NCBI GenBank assembly: GCA_002479415.1
Contig: DLMZ01000045.1
Coordinates: 71,215-113,397 of the forward strand
Reading direction: 5' to 3'
Length of the DNA: 42,183 nt
DNA from: Firmicutes bacterium UBA7523
Lineage (GTDB): Bacteria; Bacillota; Dethiobacteria; Dethiobacterales; Dethiobacteraceae
Shown: positions 16,220 to 24,550 of the stretch, piece after piece
How positions within the stretch are numbered: position 1 is the first letter of the stretch
Layout of the letters: the number at the start of each line of letters is the position of its first letter
Made by a program: the position numbers and the translations under genes
Notes under the pieces: generated by a model
What the model was told of the DNA's origin: nothing
Seen by the model: the letters and a program-made list of their open reading frames with translations, nothing else
Databases searched by the model: none

Positions 16220-16225
16220 GTCTCT

Positions 16226-16597
16226 ATGATAAGTACAGTTATGGTTGTCGATGATCGTATTGGTATTCGTAAACTACTTTATGAAGTGCTGCATGGTGCT
16301 GGACACAATGTTATCACTGCCGCCGGTGGAGGCGAAGCGGTTAGAATTATCAAGGATGAAACTGTTCATCTGGTACTTCTTGATATGAAGATGTCGGGAA
16401 TGGATGGTTTGGAGACATTAACCCGCTTAAAAGAAGTGTGTCCCCAGGTAATCATTATAATCATGACAGCCTACGAAGAATTGGAAGTGCTTAAGGAAGC
16501 GGCGCGGCGGGGAGCTACTGGGTATATTTCCAAGCCGTTTGATATTGAAGAACTAAAAGAAGTGGTCGCATCTAAATTACGGGCAGTAAGTGCTTAA
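16226..16597 (+). CDS. spo0F: Spo0F-like single-domain response regulator
   Basis: Receiver domain alone, 123 residues. The acidic pair is Asp9-Asp10, the phosphorylated residue Asp53 (LLDMK), with Thr81 (MTAYEE) and Lys103 (SKPFDIEEL) completing the switch. In Bacillus, Spo0F relays phosphate from sensor kinases through Spo0B to Spo0A; many Clostridia lack this relay, so in this organism the partner is uncertain. Resemblance to B. subtilis Spo0F (GIRKLLYEV helix, LLDMKMSGMDG, KPFDI) and position directly before fba and tal support the name. It has a structured leader with a sigma-H-like sequence, in line with stationary-phase control. Overlap of function with a CheY-like protein cannot be excluded. 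Confidence 0.8.
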   Translation: MISTVMVVDDRIGIRKLLYEVLHGAGHNVITAAGGGEAVRIIKDETVHLVLLDMKMSGMDGLETLTRLKEVCPQVIIIIMTAYEELEVLKEAARRGATGYISKPFDIEELKEVVASKLRAVSA

Positions 16598-16617
16598 TCG
16601 TATCAGGAGGAGTTAAA

Positions 16618-17472
16618 ATGCCGTTTGTAACACTTCGTGAAGTGTTGACCGATGCTCAGCGCGGCGGCTACGCCGTTGGAGCATTTAACACCAATAATAT
16701 GGAAATTGTTCAGGCCATTGTAGAAGCTGCAGAAGAGGAAAGGTCTCCAGTTATCCTGCAGGCCAGCCAAGGGGCTTTGAAATATGCAGGTATTCGTTAT
16801 ATAACTGCTATGGTTTCTGCTGCTGTGGAAACGTCATCGATTCCGGTTGTTCTGCACCTGGATCACGGCACAAGCTTTGAGCAAACCATGCTTTGTCTGA
16901 AGCATGGTTTCACGTCTGTGATGTTTGACGGTTCCAAGTATTCTTTAAAAGAAAACATAGCCGCTACACGAAAGGTTGTAGAAGTGGCCAGTGCCATGGG
17001 ATTATCAGTTGAAGGAGAACTGGGTAAAATCGGAGGGACAGAAGACGATATATCCGTGGATGAGCGAGATGCAGTATTTACTAATCCCGATGAAGCGAAG
17101 CAGTTTGTGGAAGAAACGGGTGTGGATGCTCTTGCTGTTGCCATAGGTACGGCTCATGGTACATATAAAGGTGAACCCAAGCTTGATTTTAATCGGCTGG
17201 ATACAATCAATAAGATTATAGACACTCCTATTGTACTGCACGGAGCATCAGGAGTTCCGGCGGAGAGTATACGACGTGCAATATCTTTGGGCGTCTGCAA
17301 AATAAATATTGATACCGAGCTGCGGTTAGCATTTACCCGTGGAGTGCAGCAAGCTGTGACCGGCAATCCAGGAGAATATGATCCGCGGAAAATTATTGGG
17401 CCTGCAAAAGAAGAGATGAAGGCTGTAATTAAAGAGAAGATGCGTTTATTTGGTTGCAGCGGAAAAGCATAG
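16618..17472 (+). CDS. fba: class II fructose-1,6-bisphosphate aldolase
   Basis: Zinc-dependent cleavage of fructose-1,6-bisphosphate to dihydroxyacetone phosphate and glyceraldehyde-3-phosphate (glycolysis and gluconeogenesis). Metal and substrate sites are visible: HLDHGTS, EGELGKIGGTEDD, IGTAHGTYKGEPKLDF, and VLHGASGVP. The length of 284 residues fits the FbaA group of Firmicutes. It is 20 bases after spo0F and 12 bases before the transaldolase gene, the same order as in Bacillus. Confidence 0.95.
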   Translation: MPFVTLREVLTDAQRGGYAVGAFNTNNMEIVQAIVEAAEEERSPVILQASQGALKYAGIRYITAMVSAAVETSSIPVVLHLDHGTSFEQTMLCLKHGFTSVMFDGSKYSLKENIAATRKVVEVASAMGLSVEGELGKIGGTEDDISVDERDAVFTNPDEAKQFVEETGVDALAVAIGTAHGTYKGEPKLDFNRLDTINKIIDTPIVLHGASGVPAESIRRAISLGVCKINIDTELRLAFTRGVQQAVTGNPGEYDPRKIIGPAKEEMKAVIKEKMRLFGCSGKA

Positions 17473-17484
17473 GGGGAGATTAAG

Positions 17485-18132
17485 ATGAAGCTATTTCTCG
17501 ACACCGCCAACCTACATGAAATTGAAGAAGCGTCGTCTTGGGGAGTAATTGACGGAATTACCACAAATCCCACCCTCGTAGCAAAAGTTGGGGGCGACTT
17601 TAAAAAGTTGCTGGCGGATATTTGTCGTATAATCCCCGGGCCTGTTTCTGCTGAGGTTATCGCCACCGATGCCGAAGGAATGGTGAAAGAGGCACGGGAG
17701 CTGGCTGGAATTGCACCGCAGATTGTTATCAAAGTGCCAATGACTGCAGAAGGCTTAAAAGCTGTGGTGGAGCTAAAAAAGCTAGGAATCCCTACTAATG
17801 TTACTTTAGTGTTTTCTTTCAACCAAGCATTGTTGGCAGCAAAAGCCGGCGCAGCTTACATTAGCCCGTTTTTAGGCAGGCTTGATGATTTAGGGCACGA
17901 TGGTGTCGCGCTAATAGCGGACATATCCCGAATATTTAGTATGTATGCCATTGAAAGTCAAGTTATTGCCGCCAGCATCCGCCATCCGTTGCATGTAGCG
18001 GATGTGGCAAGCGCAGGCGCAGATATTGCTACCATACCTTTTTCTGTATTAAAGCAAATGTTTAAGCATCCGCTTACAGATTTAGGGGTGGAGCGGTTTT
18101 TGGCAGATTGGCACAGTGTACAGGGGAAGTAG
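17485..18132 (+). CDS. tal: transaldolase, small (TalC/MipB) subfamily
   Basis: Transfers a dihydroxyacetone unit between sugar phosphates in the non-oxidative pentose phosphate pathway. It has the family start MKLFLDTANLHEIEE, GITTNPTLVAK, and the Schiff-base lysine in QIVIKVPMT. The 215-residue length marks the short decameric subfamily, which also includes fructose-6-phosphate aldolase; sequence alone does not separate these two activities, but the Bacillus orthologue in the same gene order is a transaldolase. It belongs to a central carbon cluster fba-tal-glpX. Confidence 0.92.
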   Translation: MKLFLDTANLHEIEEASSWGVIDGITTNPTLVAKVGGDFKKLLADICRIIPGPVSAEVIATDAEGMVKEARELAGIAPQIVIKVPMTAEGLKAVVELKKLGIPTNVTLVFSFNQALLAAKAGAAYISPFLGRLDDLGHDGVALIADISRIFSMYAIESQVIAASIRHPLHVADVASAGADIATIPFSVLKQMFKHPLTDLGVERFLADWHSVQGK

Positions 18133-18171
18133 AGAAGTAAATTAGAGTTTAAACCGGGGGGAGAATTTAAT

Positions 18172-19158
18172 ATGGAAAGAGAGCTGGCTCTGGAATTTGT
18201 TAGGGTTACTGAGGCTGCCGCGTTAGCTTCAGGACGATTAATGGGTCGCGGGGACAAGGAAGCTGCTGACCAGGCTGCAGTGGACGCTATGCGCCGTGTA
18301 TTTGATACTGTGCATGTCAGTGGTACAGTTGTAATCGGTGAAGGTGAAATGGACGAAGCTCCCATGCTTTATATTGGGGAGAAAGTAGGTACAGGTGTTG
18401 ATCCCTGTGTGGACATAGCTGTAGATCCACTGGAAGGAACAAATCTGGTGTCTAAAGGTTTACCTAACGCTCTTTCTGTAGTTGCGGTTGCACCCAAAGG
18501 CTGTTTGCTCCATGCTCCCGATATTTATATGGAAAAGATTGCTGTGGGTCCTCGCGCTAAAGGCTGCATTAATTTGGATGCGCCTGTGTCAGCTAATTTG
18601 AAAGCGGTAGCAAAGGCTCTTAAAAGAGATGTTCGTGATCTTACAGCAATTATTCTTGACAGGCCTCGCCATGCAAAAATAATTGCGGAGATACGGGCTG
18701 CAGGCGCTCGTGTTAAGTTAATTACAGATGGCGATGTTTCCGCAGCTATTGCCACTGCTATTGAAGATACCGGTGTAGACATCCTTTTTGGCACAGGCGG
18801 TGCGCCTGAAGGAGTTATTGCTGCTGCGGCACTGAAGTGCTTAGGAGGAGAAATGCAGGGACGGTTAATGCCCGATGGAGAACAAGAGCTGCTCCGTGTT
18901 AACAAGATGGGACTAGAAGATGCAAATAAACTTTTGATGTTGGATGACCTGGTTATGGGGGACGATATTTTCTTTGCCGCCACAGGCATTACAGACGGAG
19001 ATATGCTGCGTGGAGTACGTTATCACGGGCATACAGCTAAAACACACTCTTTAGTTATGCGTGGAATTACAGGTACTGTCCGTAATATTTCCGCAACCCA
19101 CTTTTTAGAGAAAAAGCCCCATTTTGTTGCTCGCTCTGCTGTTCACTTGCAGGATTAA
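18172..19158 (+). CDS. glpX: class II fructose-1,6-bisphosphatase
   Basis: Dephosphorylates fructose-1,6-bisphosphate to fructose-6-phosphate in gluconeogenesis, opposing glycolysis. The lithium-sensitive phosphatase signatures are present: GEGEMDEAPML and DIAVDPLEGTN, with conserved FGTGGAPEGV further on. The length is 328 residues. It sits 39 bases after the transaldolase gene and has a GGGGGGAG ribosome site. In Bacillus a murA gene lies between tal and glpX; here that gene is absent. Confidence 0.95.
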   Translation: MERELALEFVRVTEAAALASGRLMGRGDKEAADQAAVDAMRRVFDTVHVSGTVVIGEGEMDEAPMLYIGEKVGTGVDPCVDIAVDPLEGTNLVSKGLPNALSVVAVAPKGCLLHAPDIYMEKIAVGPRAKGCINLDAPVSANLKAVAKALKRDVRDLTAIILDRPRHAKIIAEIRAAGARVKLITDGDVSAAIATAIEDTGVDILFGTGGAPEGVIAAAALKCLGGEMQGRLMPDGEQELLRVNKMGLEDANKLLMLDDLVMGDDIFFAATGITDGDMLRGVRYHGHTAKTHSLVMRGITGTVRNISATHFLEKKPHFVARSAVHLQD

Positions 19159-19195
19159 CCTCAGCAAGCATATACAAAGTCAAAGAGGCGATTTT

Positions 19196-20179
19196 ATGAC
19201 AATGCTTTGGATACAATTTATAGCTAGTGCTTTTTTAATAGTATTGGCGGGAACAAGGTTGACGCGCAGTGCTGAAACCATTGCAGAACACACCGGCCTG
19301 GGAACTCTTTGGGCCGGTGTGTTTCTATTGCCTTTAGCCACGTCACTTCCTGAGCTTGTGACAAGTTGGCGCGCTGCCGCAATTTTTGCTCCGGACCTTT
19401 CCCTAGGGAATGTTTTTGGCAGCAACATGTTTAATGTGGCTATCATTGCTTTGATTGATTTAACTCATGGCCCTACCCCCATTCTCGCCCGAGTTAGTCA
19501 GCGACATATTTTCACCGCAGCTATGGGGATTATTATCACCTGCTATGTGGCTATTACCATGATTATGCCTATTTCGGTACGTATTGGCTGGATAGGCTTA
19601 GAGACTCTTGCTCTGCCCTTCTTATATTTTTTCAGTACCTGGCTTATGGCTCGTTTTGAAAAAAGACATGCATGCCAGGACGGAGCTGTTAATTTTGCAG
19701 AAACAGGCCAATCTTTGAGACAAGCTATTAGTTGGTTTCTGGCCGCTGCCGTTATAATTATTTTTGCCGGAACATCACTGGCCGATGCTGGTGATGCCAT
19801 TGCTCTCGGCACAGGGTTGGGCAGAACGCTGGTCGGCTCCTTCTTTATTGCTATTACCACTTCCTTGCCGGAAGTTGTCACAACCTTTTCCGCCGCACGC
19901 CGTGGGGTTTTTGATATGGCTATAGGCAATATTTTCGGAGCAAACCTGTTTAATTTGGTGATTATCTTCTTTGCCGATGCTTTTTACACAGGCGGCAATA
20001 TCCTTAGTGTTGGGAGCCCAACTCACTTAGTGACCATGTTTATGTTTGTCATATTGACATCCATAGCTGTGATAGGCCTTATTTATAGATCGCAGCGCTG
20101 TTTCGTTCGTTCAGGCTATGACTCCATAGCAATTCTTGCGGGGTACATATTAGGAATGACATTGCTGTTTTTGTCCTGA
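19196..20179 (+). CDS. sodium/calcium exchanger family (CaCA) membrane transporter
   Basis: Cation antiporter with two homologous halves. The alpha-repeat motifs are TSLPELVTS with GNVFGSNMFNVAII in the first half and TSLPEVVTT with GNIFGANLFNLVII in the second. About ten transmembrane segments are expected, and the length is 327 residues. The ion is not fixed by sequence; Na+, K+, H+ and Ca2+ partners are known in the family. The start at 19196 is chosen for the AAAGAGGCG site; the open frame runs further upstream into glpX without support. It probably ends the fba-tal-glpX transcript. Confidence 0.88.
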   Translation: MTMLWIQFIASAFLIVLAGTRLTRSAETIAEHTGLGTLWAGVFLLPLATSLPELVTSWRAAAIFAPDLSLGNVFGSNMFNVAIIALIDLTHGPTPILARVSQRHIFTAAMGIIITCYVAITMIMPISVRIGWIGLETLALPFLYFFSTWLMARFEKRHACQDGAVNFAETGQSLRQAISWFLAAAVIIIFAGTSLADAGDAIALGTGLGRTLVGSFFIAITTSLPEVVTTFSAARRGVFDMAIGNIFGANLFNLVIIFFADAFYTGGNILSVGSPTHLVTMFMFVILTSIAVIGLIYRSQRCFVRSGYDSIAILAGYILGMTLLFLS

Positions 20180-20241
20180 AGAATCTCATAGCACGAAATA
20201 CTATTCTTGAACATTAAAAAGGCGGAATTATTAACACTTAG

Positions 20242-20274
20242 ATATTCAGCATTTGGCTGAATATTTTTTTTTTT
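20242..20274 (+). terminator. rho-independent terminator after the exchanger gene
   Basis: ATATTCAGC (20242-20250) and GCTGAATAT (20256-20264) form a 9-bp stem with loop ATTTG, followed by a run of T through 20274. Confidence 0.9.
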
Positions 20275-20349
20275 AATGGGAAAACTTTACTGTGTCCATA
20301 AACTATGCATGATAATGCTGAACTTTTTTTGTTTTGAGGAGGTATATAC

Positions 20350-21279
20350 GTGAAAAGTAAGTATAGATATAATTTGCTTTTGTATTCTGTTACTACCCTG
20401 GTCCTGTTATTATTAAGCGCGTCCCCCGTTTTAGCTTCAGAGATACAGGGGCCTGTTTATATGCGGCAATTAACAGTCTTTGCAGAAAAGCAGCATGAAG
20501 CCCGCAACGCAGTGATTGAGCACAGAGTAGTACGAGGTGAAACACTAGGAATAATTGCAGCAAAGCATAACACCACAGTTCCCCGTATAATGGCGGATAA
20601 CGGCTTGGTTAACTCCAACTTTGTCCGGGAAGGCTGGGTTCTTTACATTGTTAAGGGAGACATAACAGTTTCCCAGGCGGCCCATAATTCGGGAGTTGTC
20701 CATAAACTAGTGCGTGGGGAAACGGTCTGGGACCTAGCCTTGCGGTATGGTGTCGACATGAATAATATTATTGCAGCTAACAATATTAATGATCCCCATC
20801 GGTTGCGCGCCGGTCAGGAAATTATTATTCCCGGGGCAGGCTTTGCTGCTGTAAAAACAGTAGCCACATCTAAAAATGATTTAATGATAGCTTCGCGTAC
20901 AGTTGCCCGTACCTCCAGCTTTACTTGGCCTGTACAAGGAAGGGTCTCCTCAGGCTACGGACCACGTTGGGGAAAGTTCCATCACGGCATTGATATTGCT
21001 GCTAAGACTGGAACTACTATTGCTGCTGTGGCGGCAGGGACTGTAATAGAGGCGGGTTGGCGCACCGGCTATGGTTATATGGTTCGTATTAACCATCATG
21101 ATGGTTGGGAATCACTTTATGCCCATGCTTCAAATGTTTACGTAAAAAACGGTCAGGTGGTTCAGAAGGGAGAAAGGATAGCTGCGGTAGGGCAAACAGG
21201 AAACGCAACCGGTCCTCATCTTCACCTGGAAATGATTCTTGAGGGCACGCATAAAAATCCGATAAAATACCTTCCCTAA
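20350..21279 (+). CDS. secreted LysM-M23 peptidoglycan endopeptidase
   Basis: Exported cell-wall hydrolase of 309 residues. A signal peptide (about 1-30, ending VLASE) is followed by two LysM domains (about 56-101 and 110-156) that bind peptidoglycan, then an M23 zinc peptidase domain (about 195-309). The M23 metal ligands are HHGIDI and HLHLEM, with the YAHAS histidine between them, so it should be catalytically active. The start is GTG 20350, supported by GAGGAGG just upstream. It is a single gene flanked by terminators. A role in cell separation or spore cortex turnover is plausible; the natural partner is not indicated. Confidence 0.93.
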   Translation: MKSKYRYNLLLYSVTTLVLLLLSASPVLASEIQGPVYMRQLTVFAEKQHEARNAVIEHRVVRGETLGIIAAKHNTTVPRIMADNGLVNSNFVREGWVLYIVKGDITVSQAAHNSGVVHKLVRGETVWDLALRYGVDMNNIIAANNINDPHRLRAGQEIIIPGAGFAAVKTVATSKNDLMIASRTVARTSSFTWPVQGRVSSGYGPRWGKFHHGIDIAAKTGTTIAAVAAGTVIEAGWRTGYGYMVRINHHDGWESLYAHASNVYVKNGQVVQKGERIAAVGQTGNATGPHLHLEMILEGTHKNPIKYLP

Positions 21280-21301
21280 GGCAAATACATCGTTAAGGTT
21301 C

Positions 21302-21337
21302 AAAAAGACGCAATTTCAAGAGAATTTGCGTCTTTTT
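21302..21337 (+). terminator. rho-independent terminator after the M23 peptidase gene
   Basis: AAAAAGACGCAA (21302-21313) pairs with TTGCGTCTTTTT (21326-21337); a T-run closes the right arm. Confidence 0.9.
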
Positions 21338-21348
21338 CGTTAAACATA

Positions 21349-21377
21349 TTGCGTACGAGCTGACCTTATGTTATCAT
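21349..21377 (+). promoter_or_regulatory. sigma-A-type promoter of rpmE
   Basis: TTGCGT (21349-21354) and TATCAT (21372-21377) are 17 bases apart, directly after the preceding terminator. The leader to the GTG start is about 35 bases. Confidence 0.6.
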
Positions 21378-21417
21378 AGTATACGTGGATTTTTGAAGTT
21401 AGAAAGAGGTGAATCAA

Positions 21418-21615
21418 GTGAAAGAGAATATACATCCAAAGTATGAAAAGGCTACTGTGTCATGCGCTTGCGGTAGTTCCTTTGAAACAGGTTCAACTAA
21501 AAAAGAACTAAAAGTGGATATCTGTTCCAGCTGCCATCCGTTTTTTACGGGTAAACAAAAGTTTATCGATACCGGCGGTCGCGTGGAGCGGTTTAAACGT
21601 AAGTACGGCATGTAA
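21418..21615 (+). CDS. rpmE: ribosomal protein bL31, zinc-binding type
   Basis: Component of the large ribosomal subunit, 65 residues. It begins MKENIHPKYE, the family consensus. The zinc ligands of the C+ form are present: Cys16, Cys18, Cys36 and Cys39 (SCACG and CSSC). This is the housekeeping paralogue that is replaced by the zinc-free form under zinc starvation in Bacillus. GTG 21418 is used; an in-frame GTG at 21409 lies inside the AAAGAGGTGA ribosome site. It is flanked by its own promoter and terminator, as expected for rpmE, though Bacillus has rho immediately upstream and this window does not. Confidence 0.96.
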   Translation: MKENIHPKYEKATVSCACGSSFETGSTKKELKVDICSSCHPFFTGKQKFIDTGGRVERFKRKYGM

Positions 21616-21619
21616 ATTG

Positions 21620-21651
21620 AGAGAAGCAGCGTCTGACGCTGCTCTTTTTTT
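21620..21651 (+). terminator. rho-independent terminator after rpmE
   Basis: GCAGCGTC (21626-21633) and GACGCTGC (21635-21642) form an 8-bp stem around one base, followed by TCTTTTTTT. Confidence 0.88.
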
Positions 21652-21713
21652 AAACCAAGATATGTTAACAAAAGGCGGAGCTTATAGTCACAGCCGGGAC
21701 GGAGGGAAGAAAA

Positions 21714-22610
21714 ATGTCAGCTAAAATCGGCGGTCAGGCAGTAATCGAAGGGGTCATGATGCGCCACAAGCAAAAGCTAGCTATTGCAGTGCGTAAGCCG
21801 GACAGCCAGATATTTCTTCATCAAGAAAGCTTGGCTTCGGAAAAAAGGATGGCCTTATGGCGTCTTCCTGTGTTCCGAGGCATGGTAGCCTTTGTTGACG
21901 CGCTCGTCTTGGGTACCAGAGCTTTAACGATTTCTGCTAATCAGGCATTTGAAGAAGAAGAGGAAGAACTTACCGGCTGGCAGCTTACGCTTACCATAAT
22001 CATTGCCATGTTTATGGGAATTGCTCTGTTCTTTTTTCTGCCTACTCTTATTGTTCGGTTTATAGCCGATGGCTCAACTGTTCGTCCTTTATTATTGAAT
22101 TTACTCGAAGGATTAATTCGTATTACAATTTTTGTGTGCTACATTCTCATTATTTCAAGAATGCAAGATGTTCAGCGTGTATTTCAATATCACGGGGCTG
22201 AACATAAAGCTATAGCTTGTTTTGAGTCCGGCTGCGATTTGAATGTTGAAAACGCCCGTAAGTATACAACGCTTCATCCGCGGTGCGGAACCAGCTTTTT
22301 ATTGCTCGTTATGGCTACAAGCATTCTGTTATTCTCGTTTTTCGGTTGGCCTAATTTGGCGTATAGGCTTATGCTCCGCTTAGCTCTATTGCCCATAGTT
22401 GCCGGCATCTCTTATGAGCTTATACAATTAGCGGGACGCTATCGCTTTTTCTGTTATCTAACAGCCCCGGGCTTATGGCTGCAAAGGTTAACAACTCGTG
22501 AACCCGATGACAGGCAGTTGGAAGTCGCTATTCATGCGCTCCAGTCAGTATTGCCTGTTAATTCGGGCTTACTGGATAACCCAAAAAATGCTTCAACGAC
22601 TGAGGTGTAA
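21714..22610 (+). CDS. DUF1385 (YqhQ-like) membrane protein
   Basis: A 298-residue membrane protein. It opens with KIGGQAVIEGVMMRH, the DUF1385 hallmark, and has a central YHGAEHKAIACFESG and LHPRCGTSF stretch with His, Glu and Cys residues that could hold a metal. About four hydrophobic segments lie near 95-125, 130-150, 195-215 and 220-245. The function is unknown. In many Clostridia this gene lies between rpmE and prfA, as here, 3 bases before prfA. The neighbourhood hints at a link to translation or cell envelope but does not establish one. Confidence 0.85.
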   Translation: MSAKIGGQAVIEGVMMRHKQKLAIAVRKPDSQIFLHQESLASEKRMALWRLPVFRGMVAFVDALVLGTRALTISANQAFEEEEEELTGWQLTLTIIIAMFMGIALFFFLPTLIVRFIADGSTVRPLLLNLLEGLIRITIFVCYILIISRMQDVQRVFQYHGAEHKAIACFESGCDLNVENARKYTTLHPRCGTSFLLLVMATSILLFSFFGWPNLAYRLMLRLALLPIVAGISYELIQLAGRYRFFCYLTAPGLWLQRLTTREPDDRQLEVAIHALQSVLPVNSGLLDNPKNASTTEV

Positions 22611-22613
22611 TTT

Positions 22614-23687
22614 ATGTTTGATAAATTAGAGGCAACAGAAGAGCGGTATATTTTGTTGGAGCAGCAAATCAGTAATCCGGAAATAATTTCCCGCCAGGAC
22701 GAATGGCGCAAGCTTACAAAAGAACACTCACGCCTCACTGATATAGTTGTCGCCTTTCGGGAATATAAGGAAGTAGTTCAGAATCTGCTTGAAGCCAAAG
22801 AAATGCTGCAGGAAAGTGGTGACGATGAAATGTCCCGCTTTCTCAAAGAAGAAATCACCGTTAATTCAGAAAAAAAAGAAGAACTGGTCCAAAAGCTGAA
22901 AATGCTGCTGCTGCCTAGGGACCCTAATGATGACAAAAACGTTATTGTGGAAGTTCGTGCCGGTACAGGCGGTGAAGAAGCAGCCTTGTTTGCGGCCACT
23001 CTGCTGCGAATGTACAGCCGTTATGCAGAGCGCCGGCGGTGGCGGATTGAGATTCTTGATTCTAACCCTACCGATATTGGCGGCTTTAAAGAAGTTGTCT
23101 TTGTTATTGAGGGGCAGGGTGCATATAGTCGATTGAAGTTTGAAAGCGGTGTTCACCGTGTACAGCGGGTTCCGGAAACAGAATCCGGCGGCCGTATTCA
23201 CACATCGGCAGCTACTGTGGCCGTTCTTCCCGAAGCGGAAGAGGTTGAAGTGGAGATTAATACCAACGATTTGCGGATAGATGTGTTTTGCTCCACCGGC
23301 CCTGGCGGCCAAAGTGTTAATACTACACAGTCCGCAGTTAGAATCACCCACATGCCCACCGGCATCGTTGTTTCCTGTCAAGACGAAAAGTCCCAGCTTA
23401 AAAACAAAGACAAAGCCATGCGTGTGCTCCGTTCACGGATTTATGAAAAAGCCCAGGAGGAGCAAGCCGCACTAATGGCTCAGGCGCGCAAATCCCAAGT
23501 GGGTAGCGGAGACCGCAGTGAGCGAATCCGCACATATAATTTCCCTCAAGGGCGTGTATCCGACCATCGAATTGGCATGACTCTTTATAAGCTGGAACAA
23601 TTTCTTGACGGAGATATAGATGAGATGCTGGATGCGCTAAATACTAACGAGCAAGCCGAATTGCTCAAGCAGGTGGATAAAGGATGA
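22614..23687 (+). CDS. prfA: peptide chain release factor 1
   Basis: Recognises UAA and UAG stop codons and triggers peptide release. The PxT stop-codon tripeptide appears as PET in RVPETESGGRIHTS, and the catalytic GGQ loop as TGPGGQSVNTT. The length is 357 residues. Its last four bases (ATGA) overlap the start of prmC, whose product methylates the GGQ glutamine of this protein, so the two are translationally coupled. Confidence 0.97.
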   Translation: MFDKLEATEERYILLEQQISNPEIISRQDEWRKLTKEHSRLTDIVVAFREYKEVVQNLLEAKEMLQESGDDEMSRFLKEEITVNSEKKEELVQKLKMLLLPRDPNDDKNVIVEVRAGTGGEEAALFAATLLRMYSRYAERRRWRIEILDSNPTDIGGFKEVVFVIEGQGAYSRLKFESGVHRVQRVPETESGGRIHTSAATVAVLPEAEEVEVEINTNDLRIDVFCSTGPGGQSVNTTQSAVRITHMPTGIVVSCQDEKSQLKNKDKAMRVLRSRIYEKAQEEQAALMAQARKSQVGSGDRSERIRTYNFPQGRVSDHRIGMTLYKLEQFLDGDIDEMLDALNTNEQAELLKQVDKG

Positions 23688-24550
23688 GCATAACAACAAA
23701 AGAAGCCCTGCAAAGGGCTTCTTTTTTACTAAGGCAAGCAGAGGTTGAAAATCCGCGCCGTGAAGCGGAAGCTTTGTTCTGCGCTTGCTCCGGCCGGTCC
23801 CTTGCTCATATCTATGCCCACGGCGAGGAAGTTTTTCCTCTGGATACGCTTGTAAAGTATTTTGAATGGATTAAACGGCGCGCCGCCGGGGAACCCTTCG
23901 CCTATATCTGCGGCGAGCGGGAATTTATGGGTCTTCCTTTTTGGGTGACGCCTGATGTATTAATTCCCCGTCCGGAAACGGAAATATTGGTAGAAGCAGT
24001 CGTCAACGAGCTGAAGGATTATTCCGCGCCCCGTATTTTGGAGATAGGGACTGGCAGCGGTGCCGTAGCAGTTATGCTTGCCGTGCTTTTGCCTGCTGCC
24101 CGGATAACCTCCGTGGACATATCACAGCAGGCTTTGGCAGTTGCCTCAAATAATGCGGTGCGTCATGGCGTTACAGATAGGGTAAGTCTTCTTGTTGGAG
24201 ATCTATACACTCCAGTGATTAAGGCTGAACATATTAACGCTGTAGTTAGCAATCCCCCGTATATTCCTACTGAGGAAATTGAAAGATTAGCTTCTGGGGT
24301 AAAAGACTATGAGCCGCGACAGGCGTTGGACGGTGGCGCAGACGGTCTCGACTTTTACAAGCGCCTTACTTCGGGGTTAAGCTTTTTCCCCGGCTTGCCT
24401 GAGCTGCTTGCCTTTGAAGTCGGGGCAGGCCAAGCTCAGGGAGTGGCAGCGTTCTGCCTTAAAGCAGGCTACAACAAAGCCTGCCAAATCAAAGACTTGG
24501 CAGGCATAGATCGTGTTATTATCGCTACCCGGAAAAAGCGGAACCGGTAG
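23684..24550 (+). CDS. prmC: release factor glutamine N5-methyltransferase
   Basis: AdoMet-dependent methylation of the glutamine in the GGQ motif of release factors, increasing termination efficiency. An N-terminal helical substrate-recognition domain (about 1-85) precedes a Rossmann methyltransferase domain with LEIGTGSGAVAV and the catalytic NPPY (SNPPYIPTEE). The length is 288 residues. It overlaps prfA by four bases. Unusually, codons 5-15 form a terminator-shaped hairpin (see 23699-23727). The C-terminal AGIDRVIIATR is typical of the family. Confidence 0.96.
   Translation: MSITTKEALQRASFLLRQAEVENPRREAEALFCACSGRSLAHIYAHGEEVFPLDTLVKYFEWIKRRAAGEPFAYICGEREFMGLPFWVTPDVLIPRPETEILVEAVVNELKDYSAPRILEIGTGSGAVAVMLAVLLPAARITSVDISQQALAVASNNAVRHGVTDRVSLLVGDLYTPVIKAEHINAVVSNPPYIPTEEIERLASGVKDYEPRQALDGGADGLDFYKRLTSGLSFFPGLPELLAFEVGAGQAQGVAAFCLKAGYNKACQIKDLAGIDRVIIATRKKRNR
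23699..23727 (+). terminator. terminator-shaped hairpin inside the start of prmC
   Basis: AAAGAAGCCC (23699-23708) and GGGCTTCTTT (23715-23724) make a perfect 10-bp stem with loop TGCAAA, and the T-run continues to 23727. It meets the usual definition of an intrinsic terminator but lies 12 bases after the prmC start codon. A ribosome finishing prfA and restarting on prmC would cover it, so it could act as an attenuator sensitive to termination of prfA. Confidence 0.6.

Noticed and set aside
17154..17822. 222-codon open frame on the - strand over fba and tal
   Set aside because: It is antisense to two conserved enzymes; serine- and isoleucine-rich composition reflects codon use of the opposite strand.
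18172..19158. Frameshift or missing murA between tal and glpX
   Set aside because: The gap is 39 bases with no remnant of a murA gene; this is a gene-content difference from Bacillus, not a broken gene.
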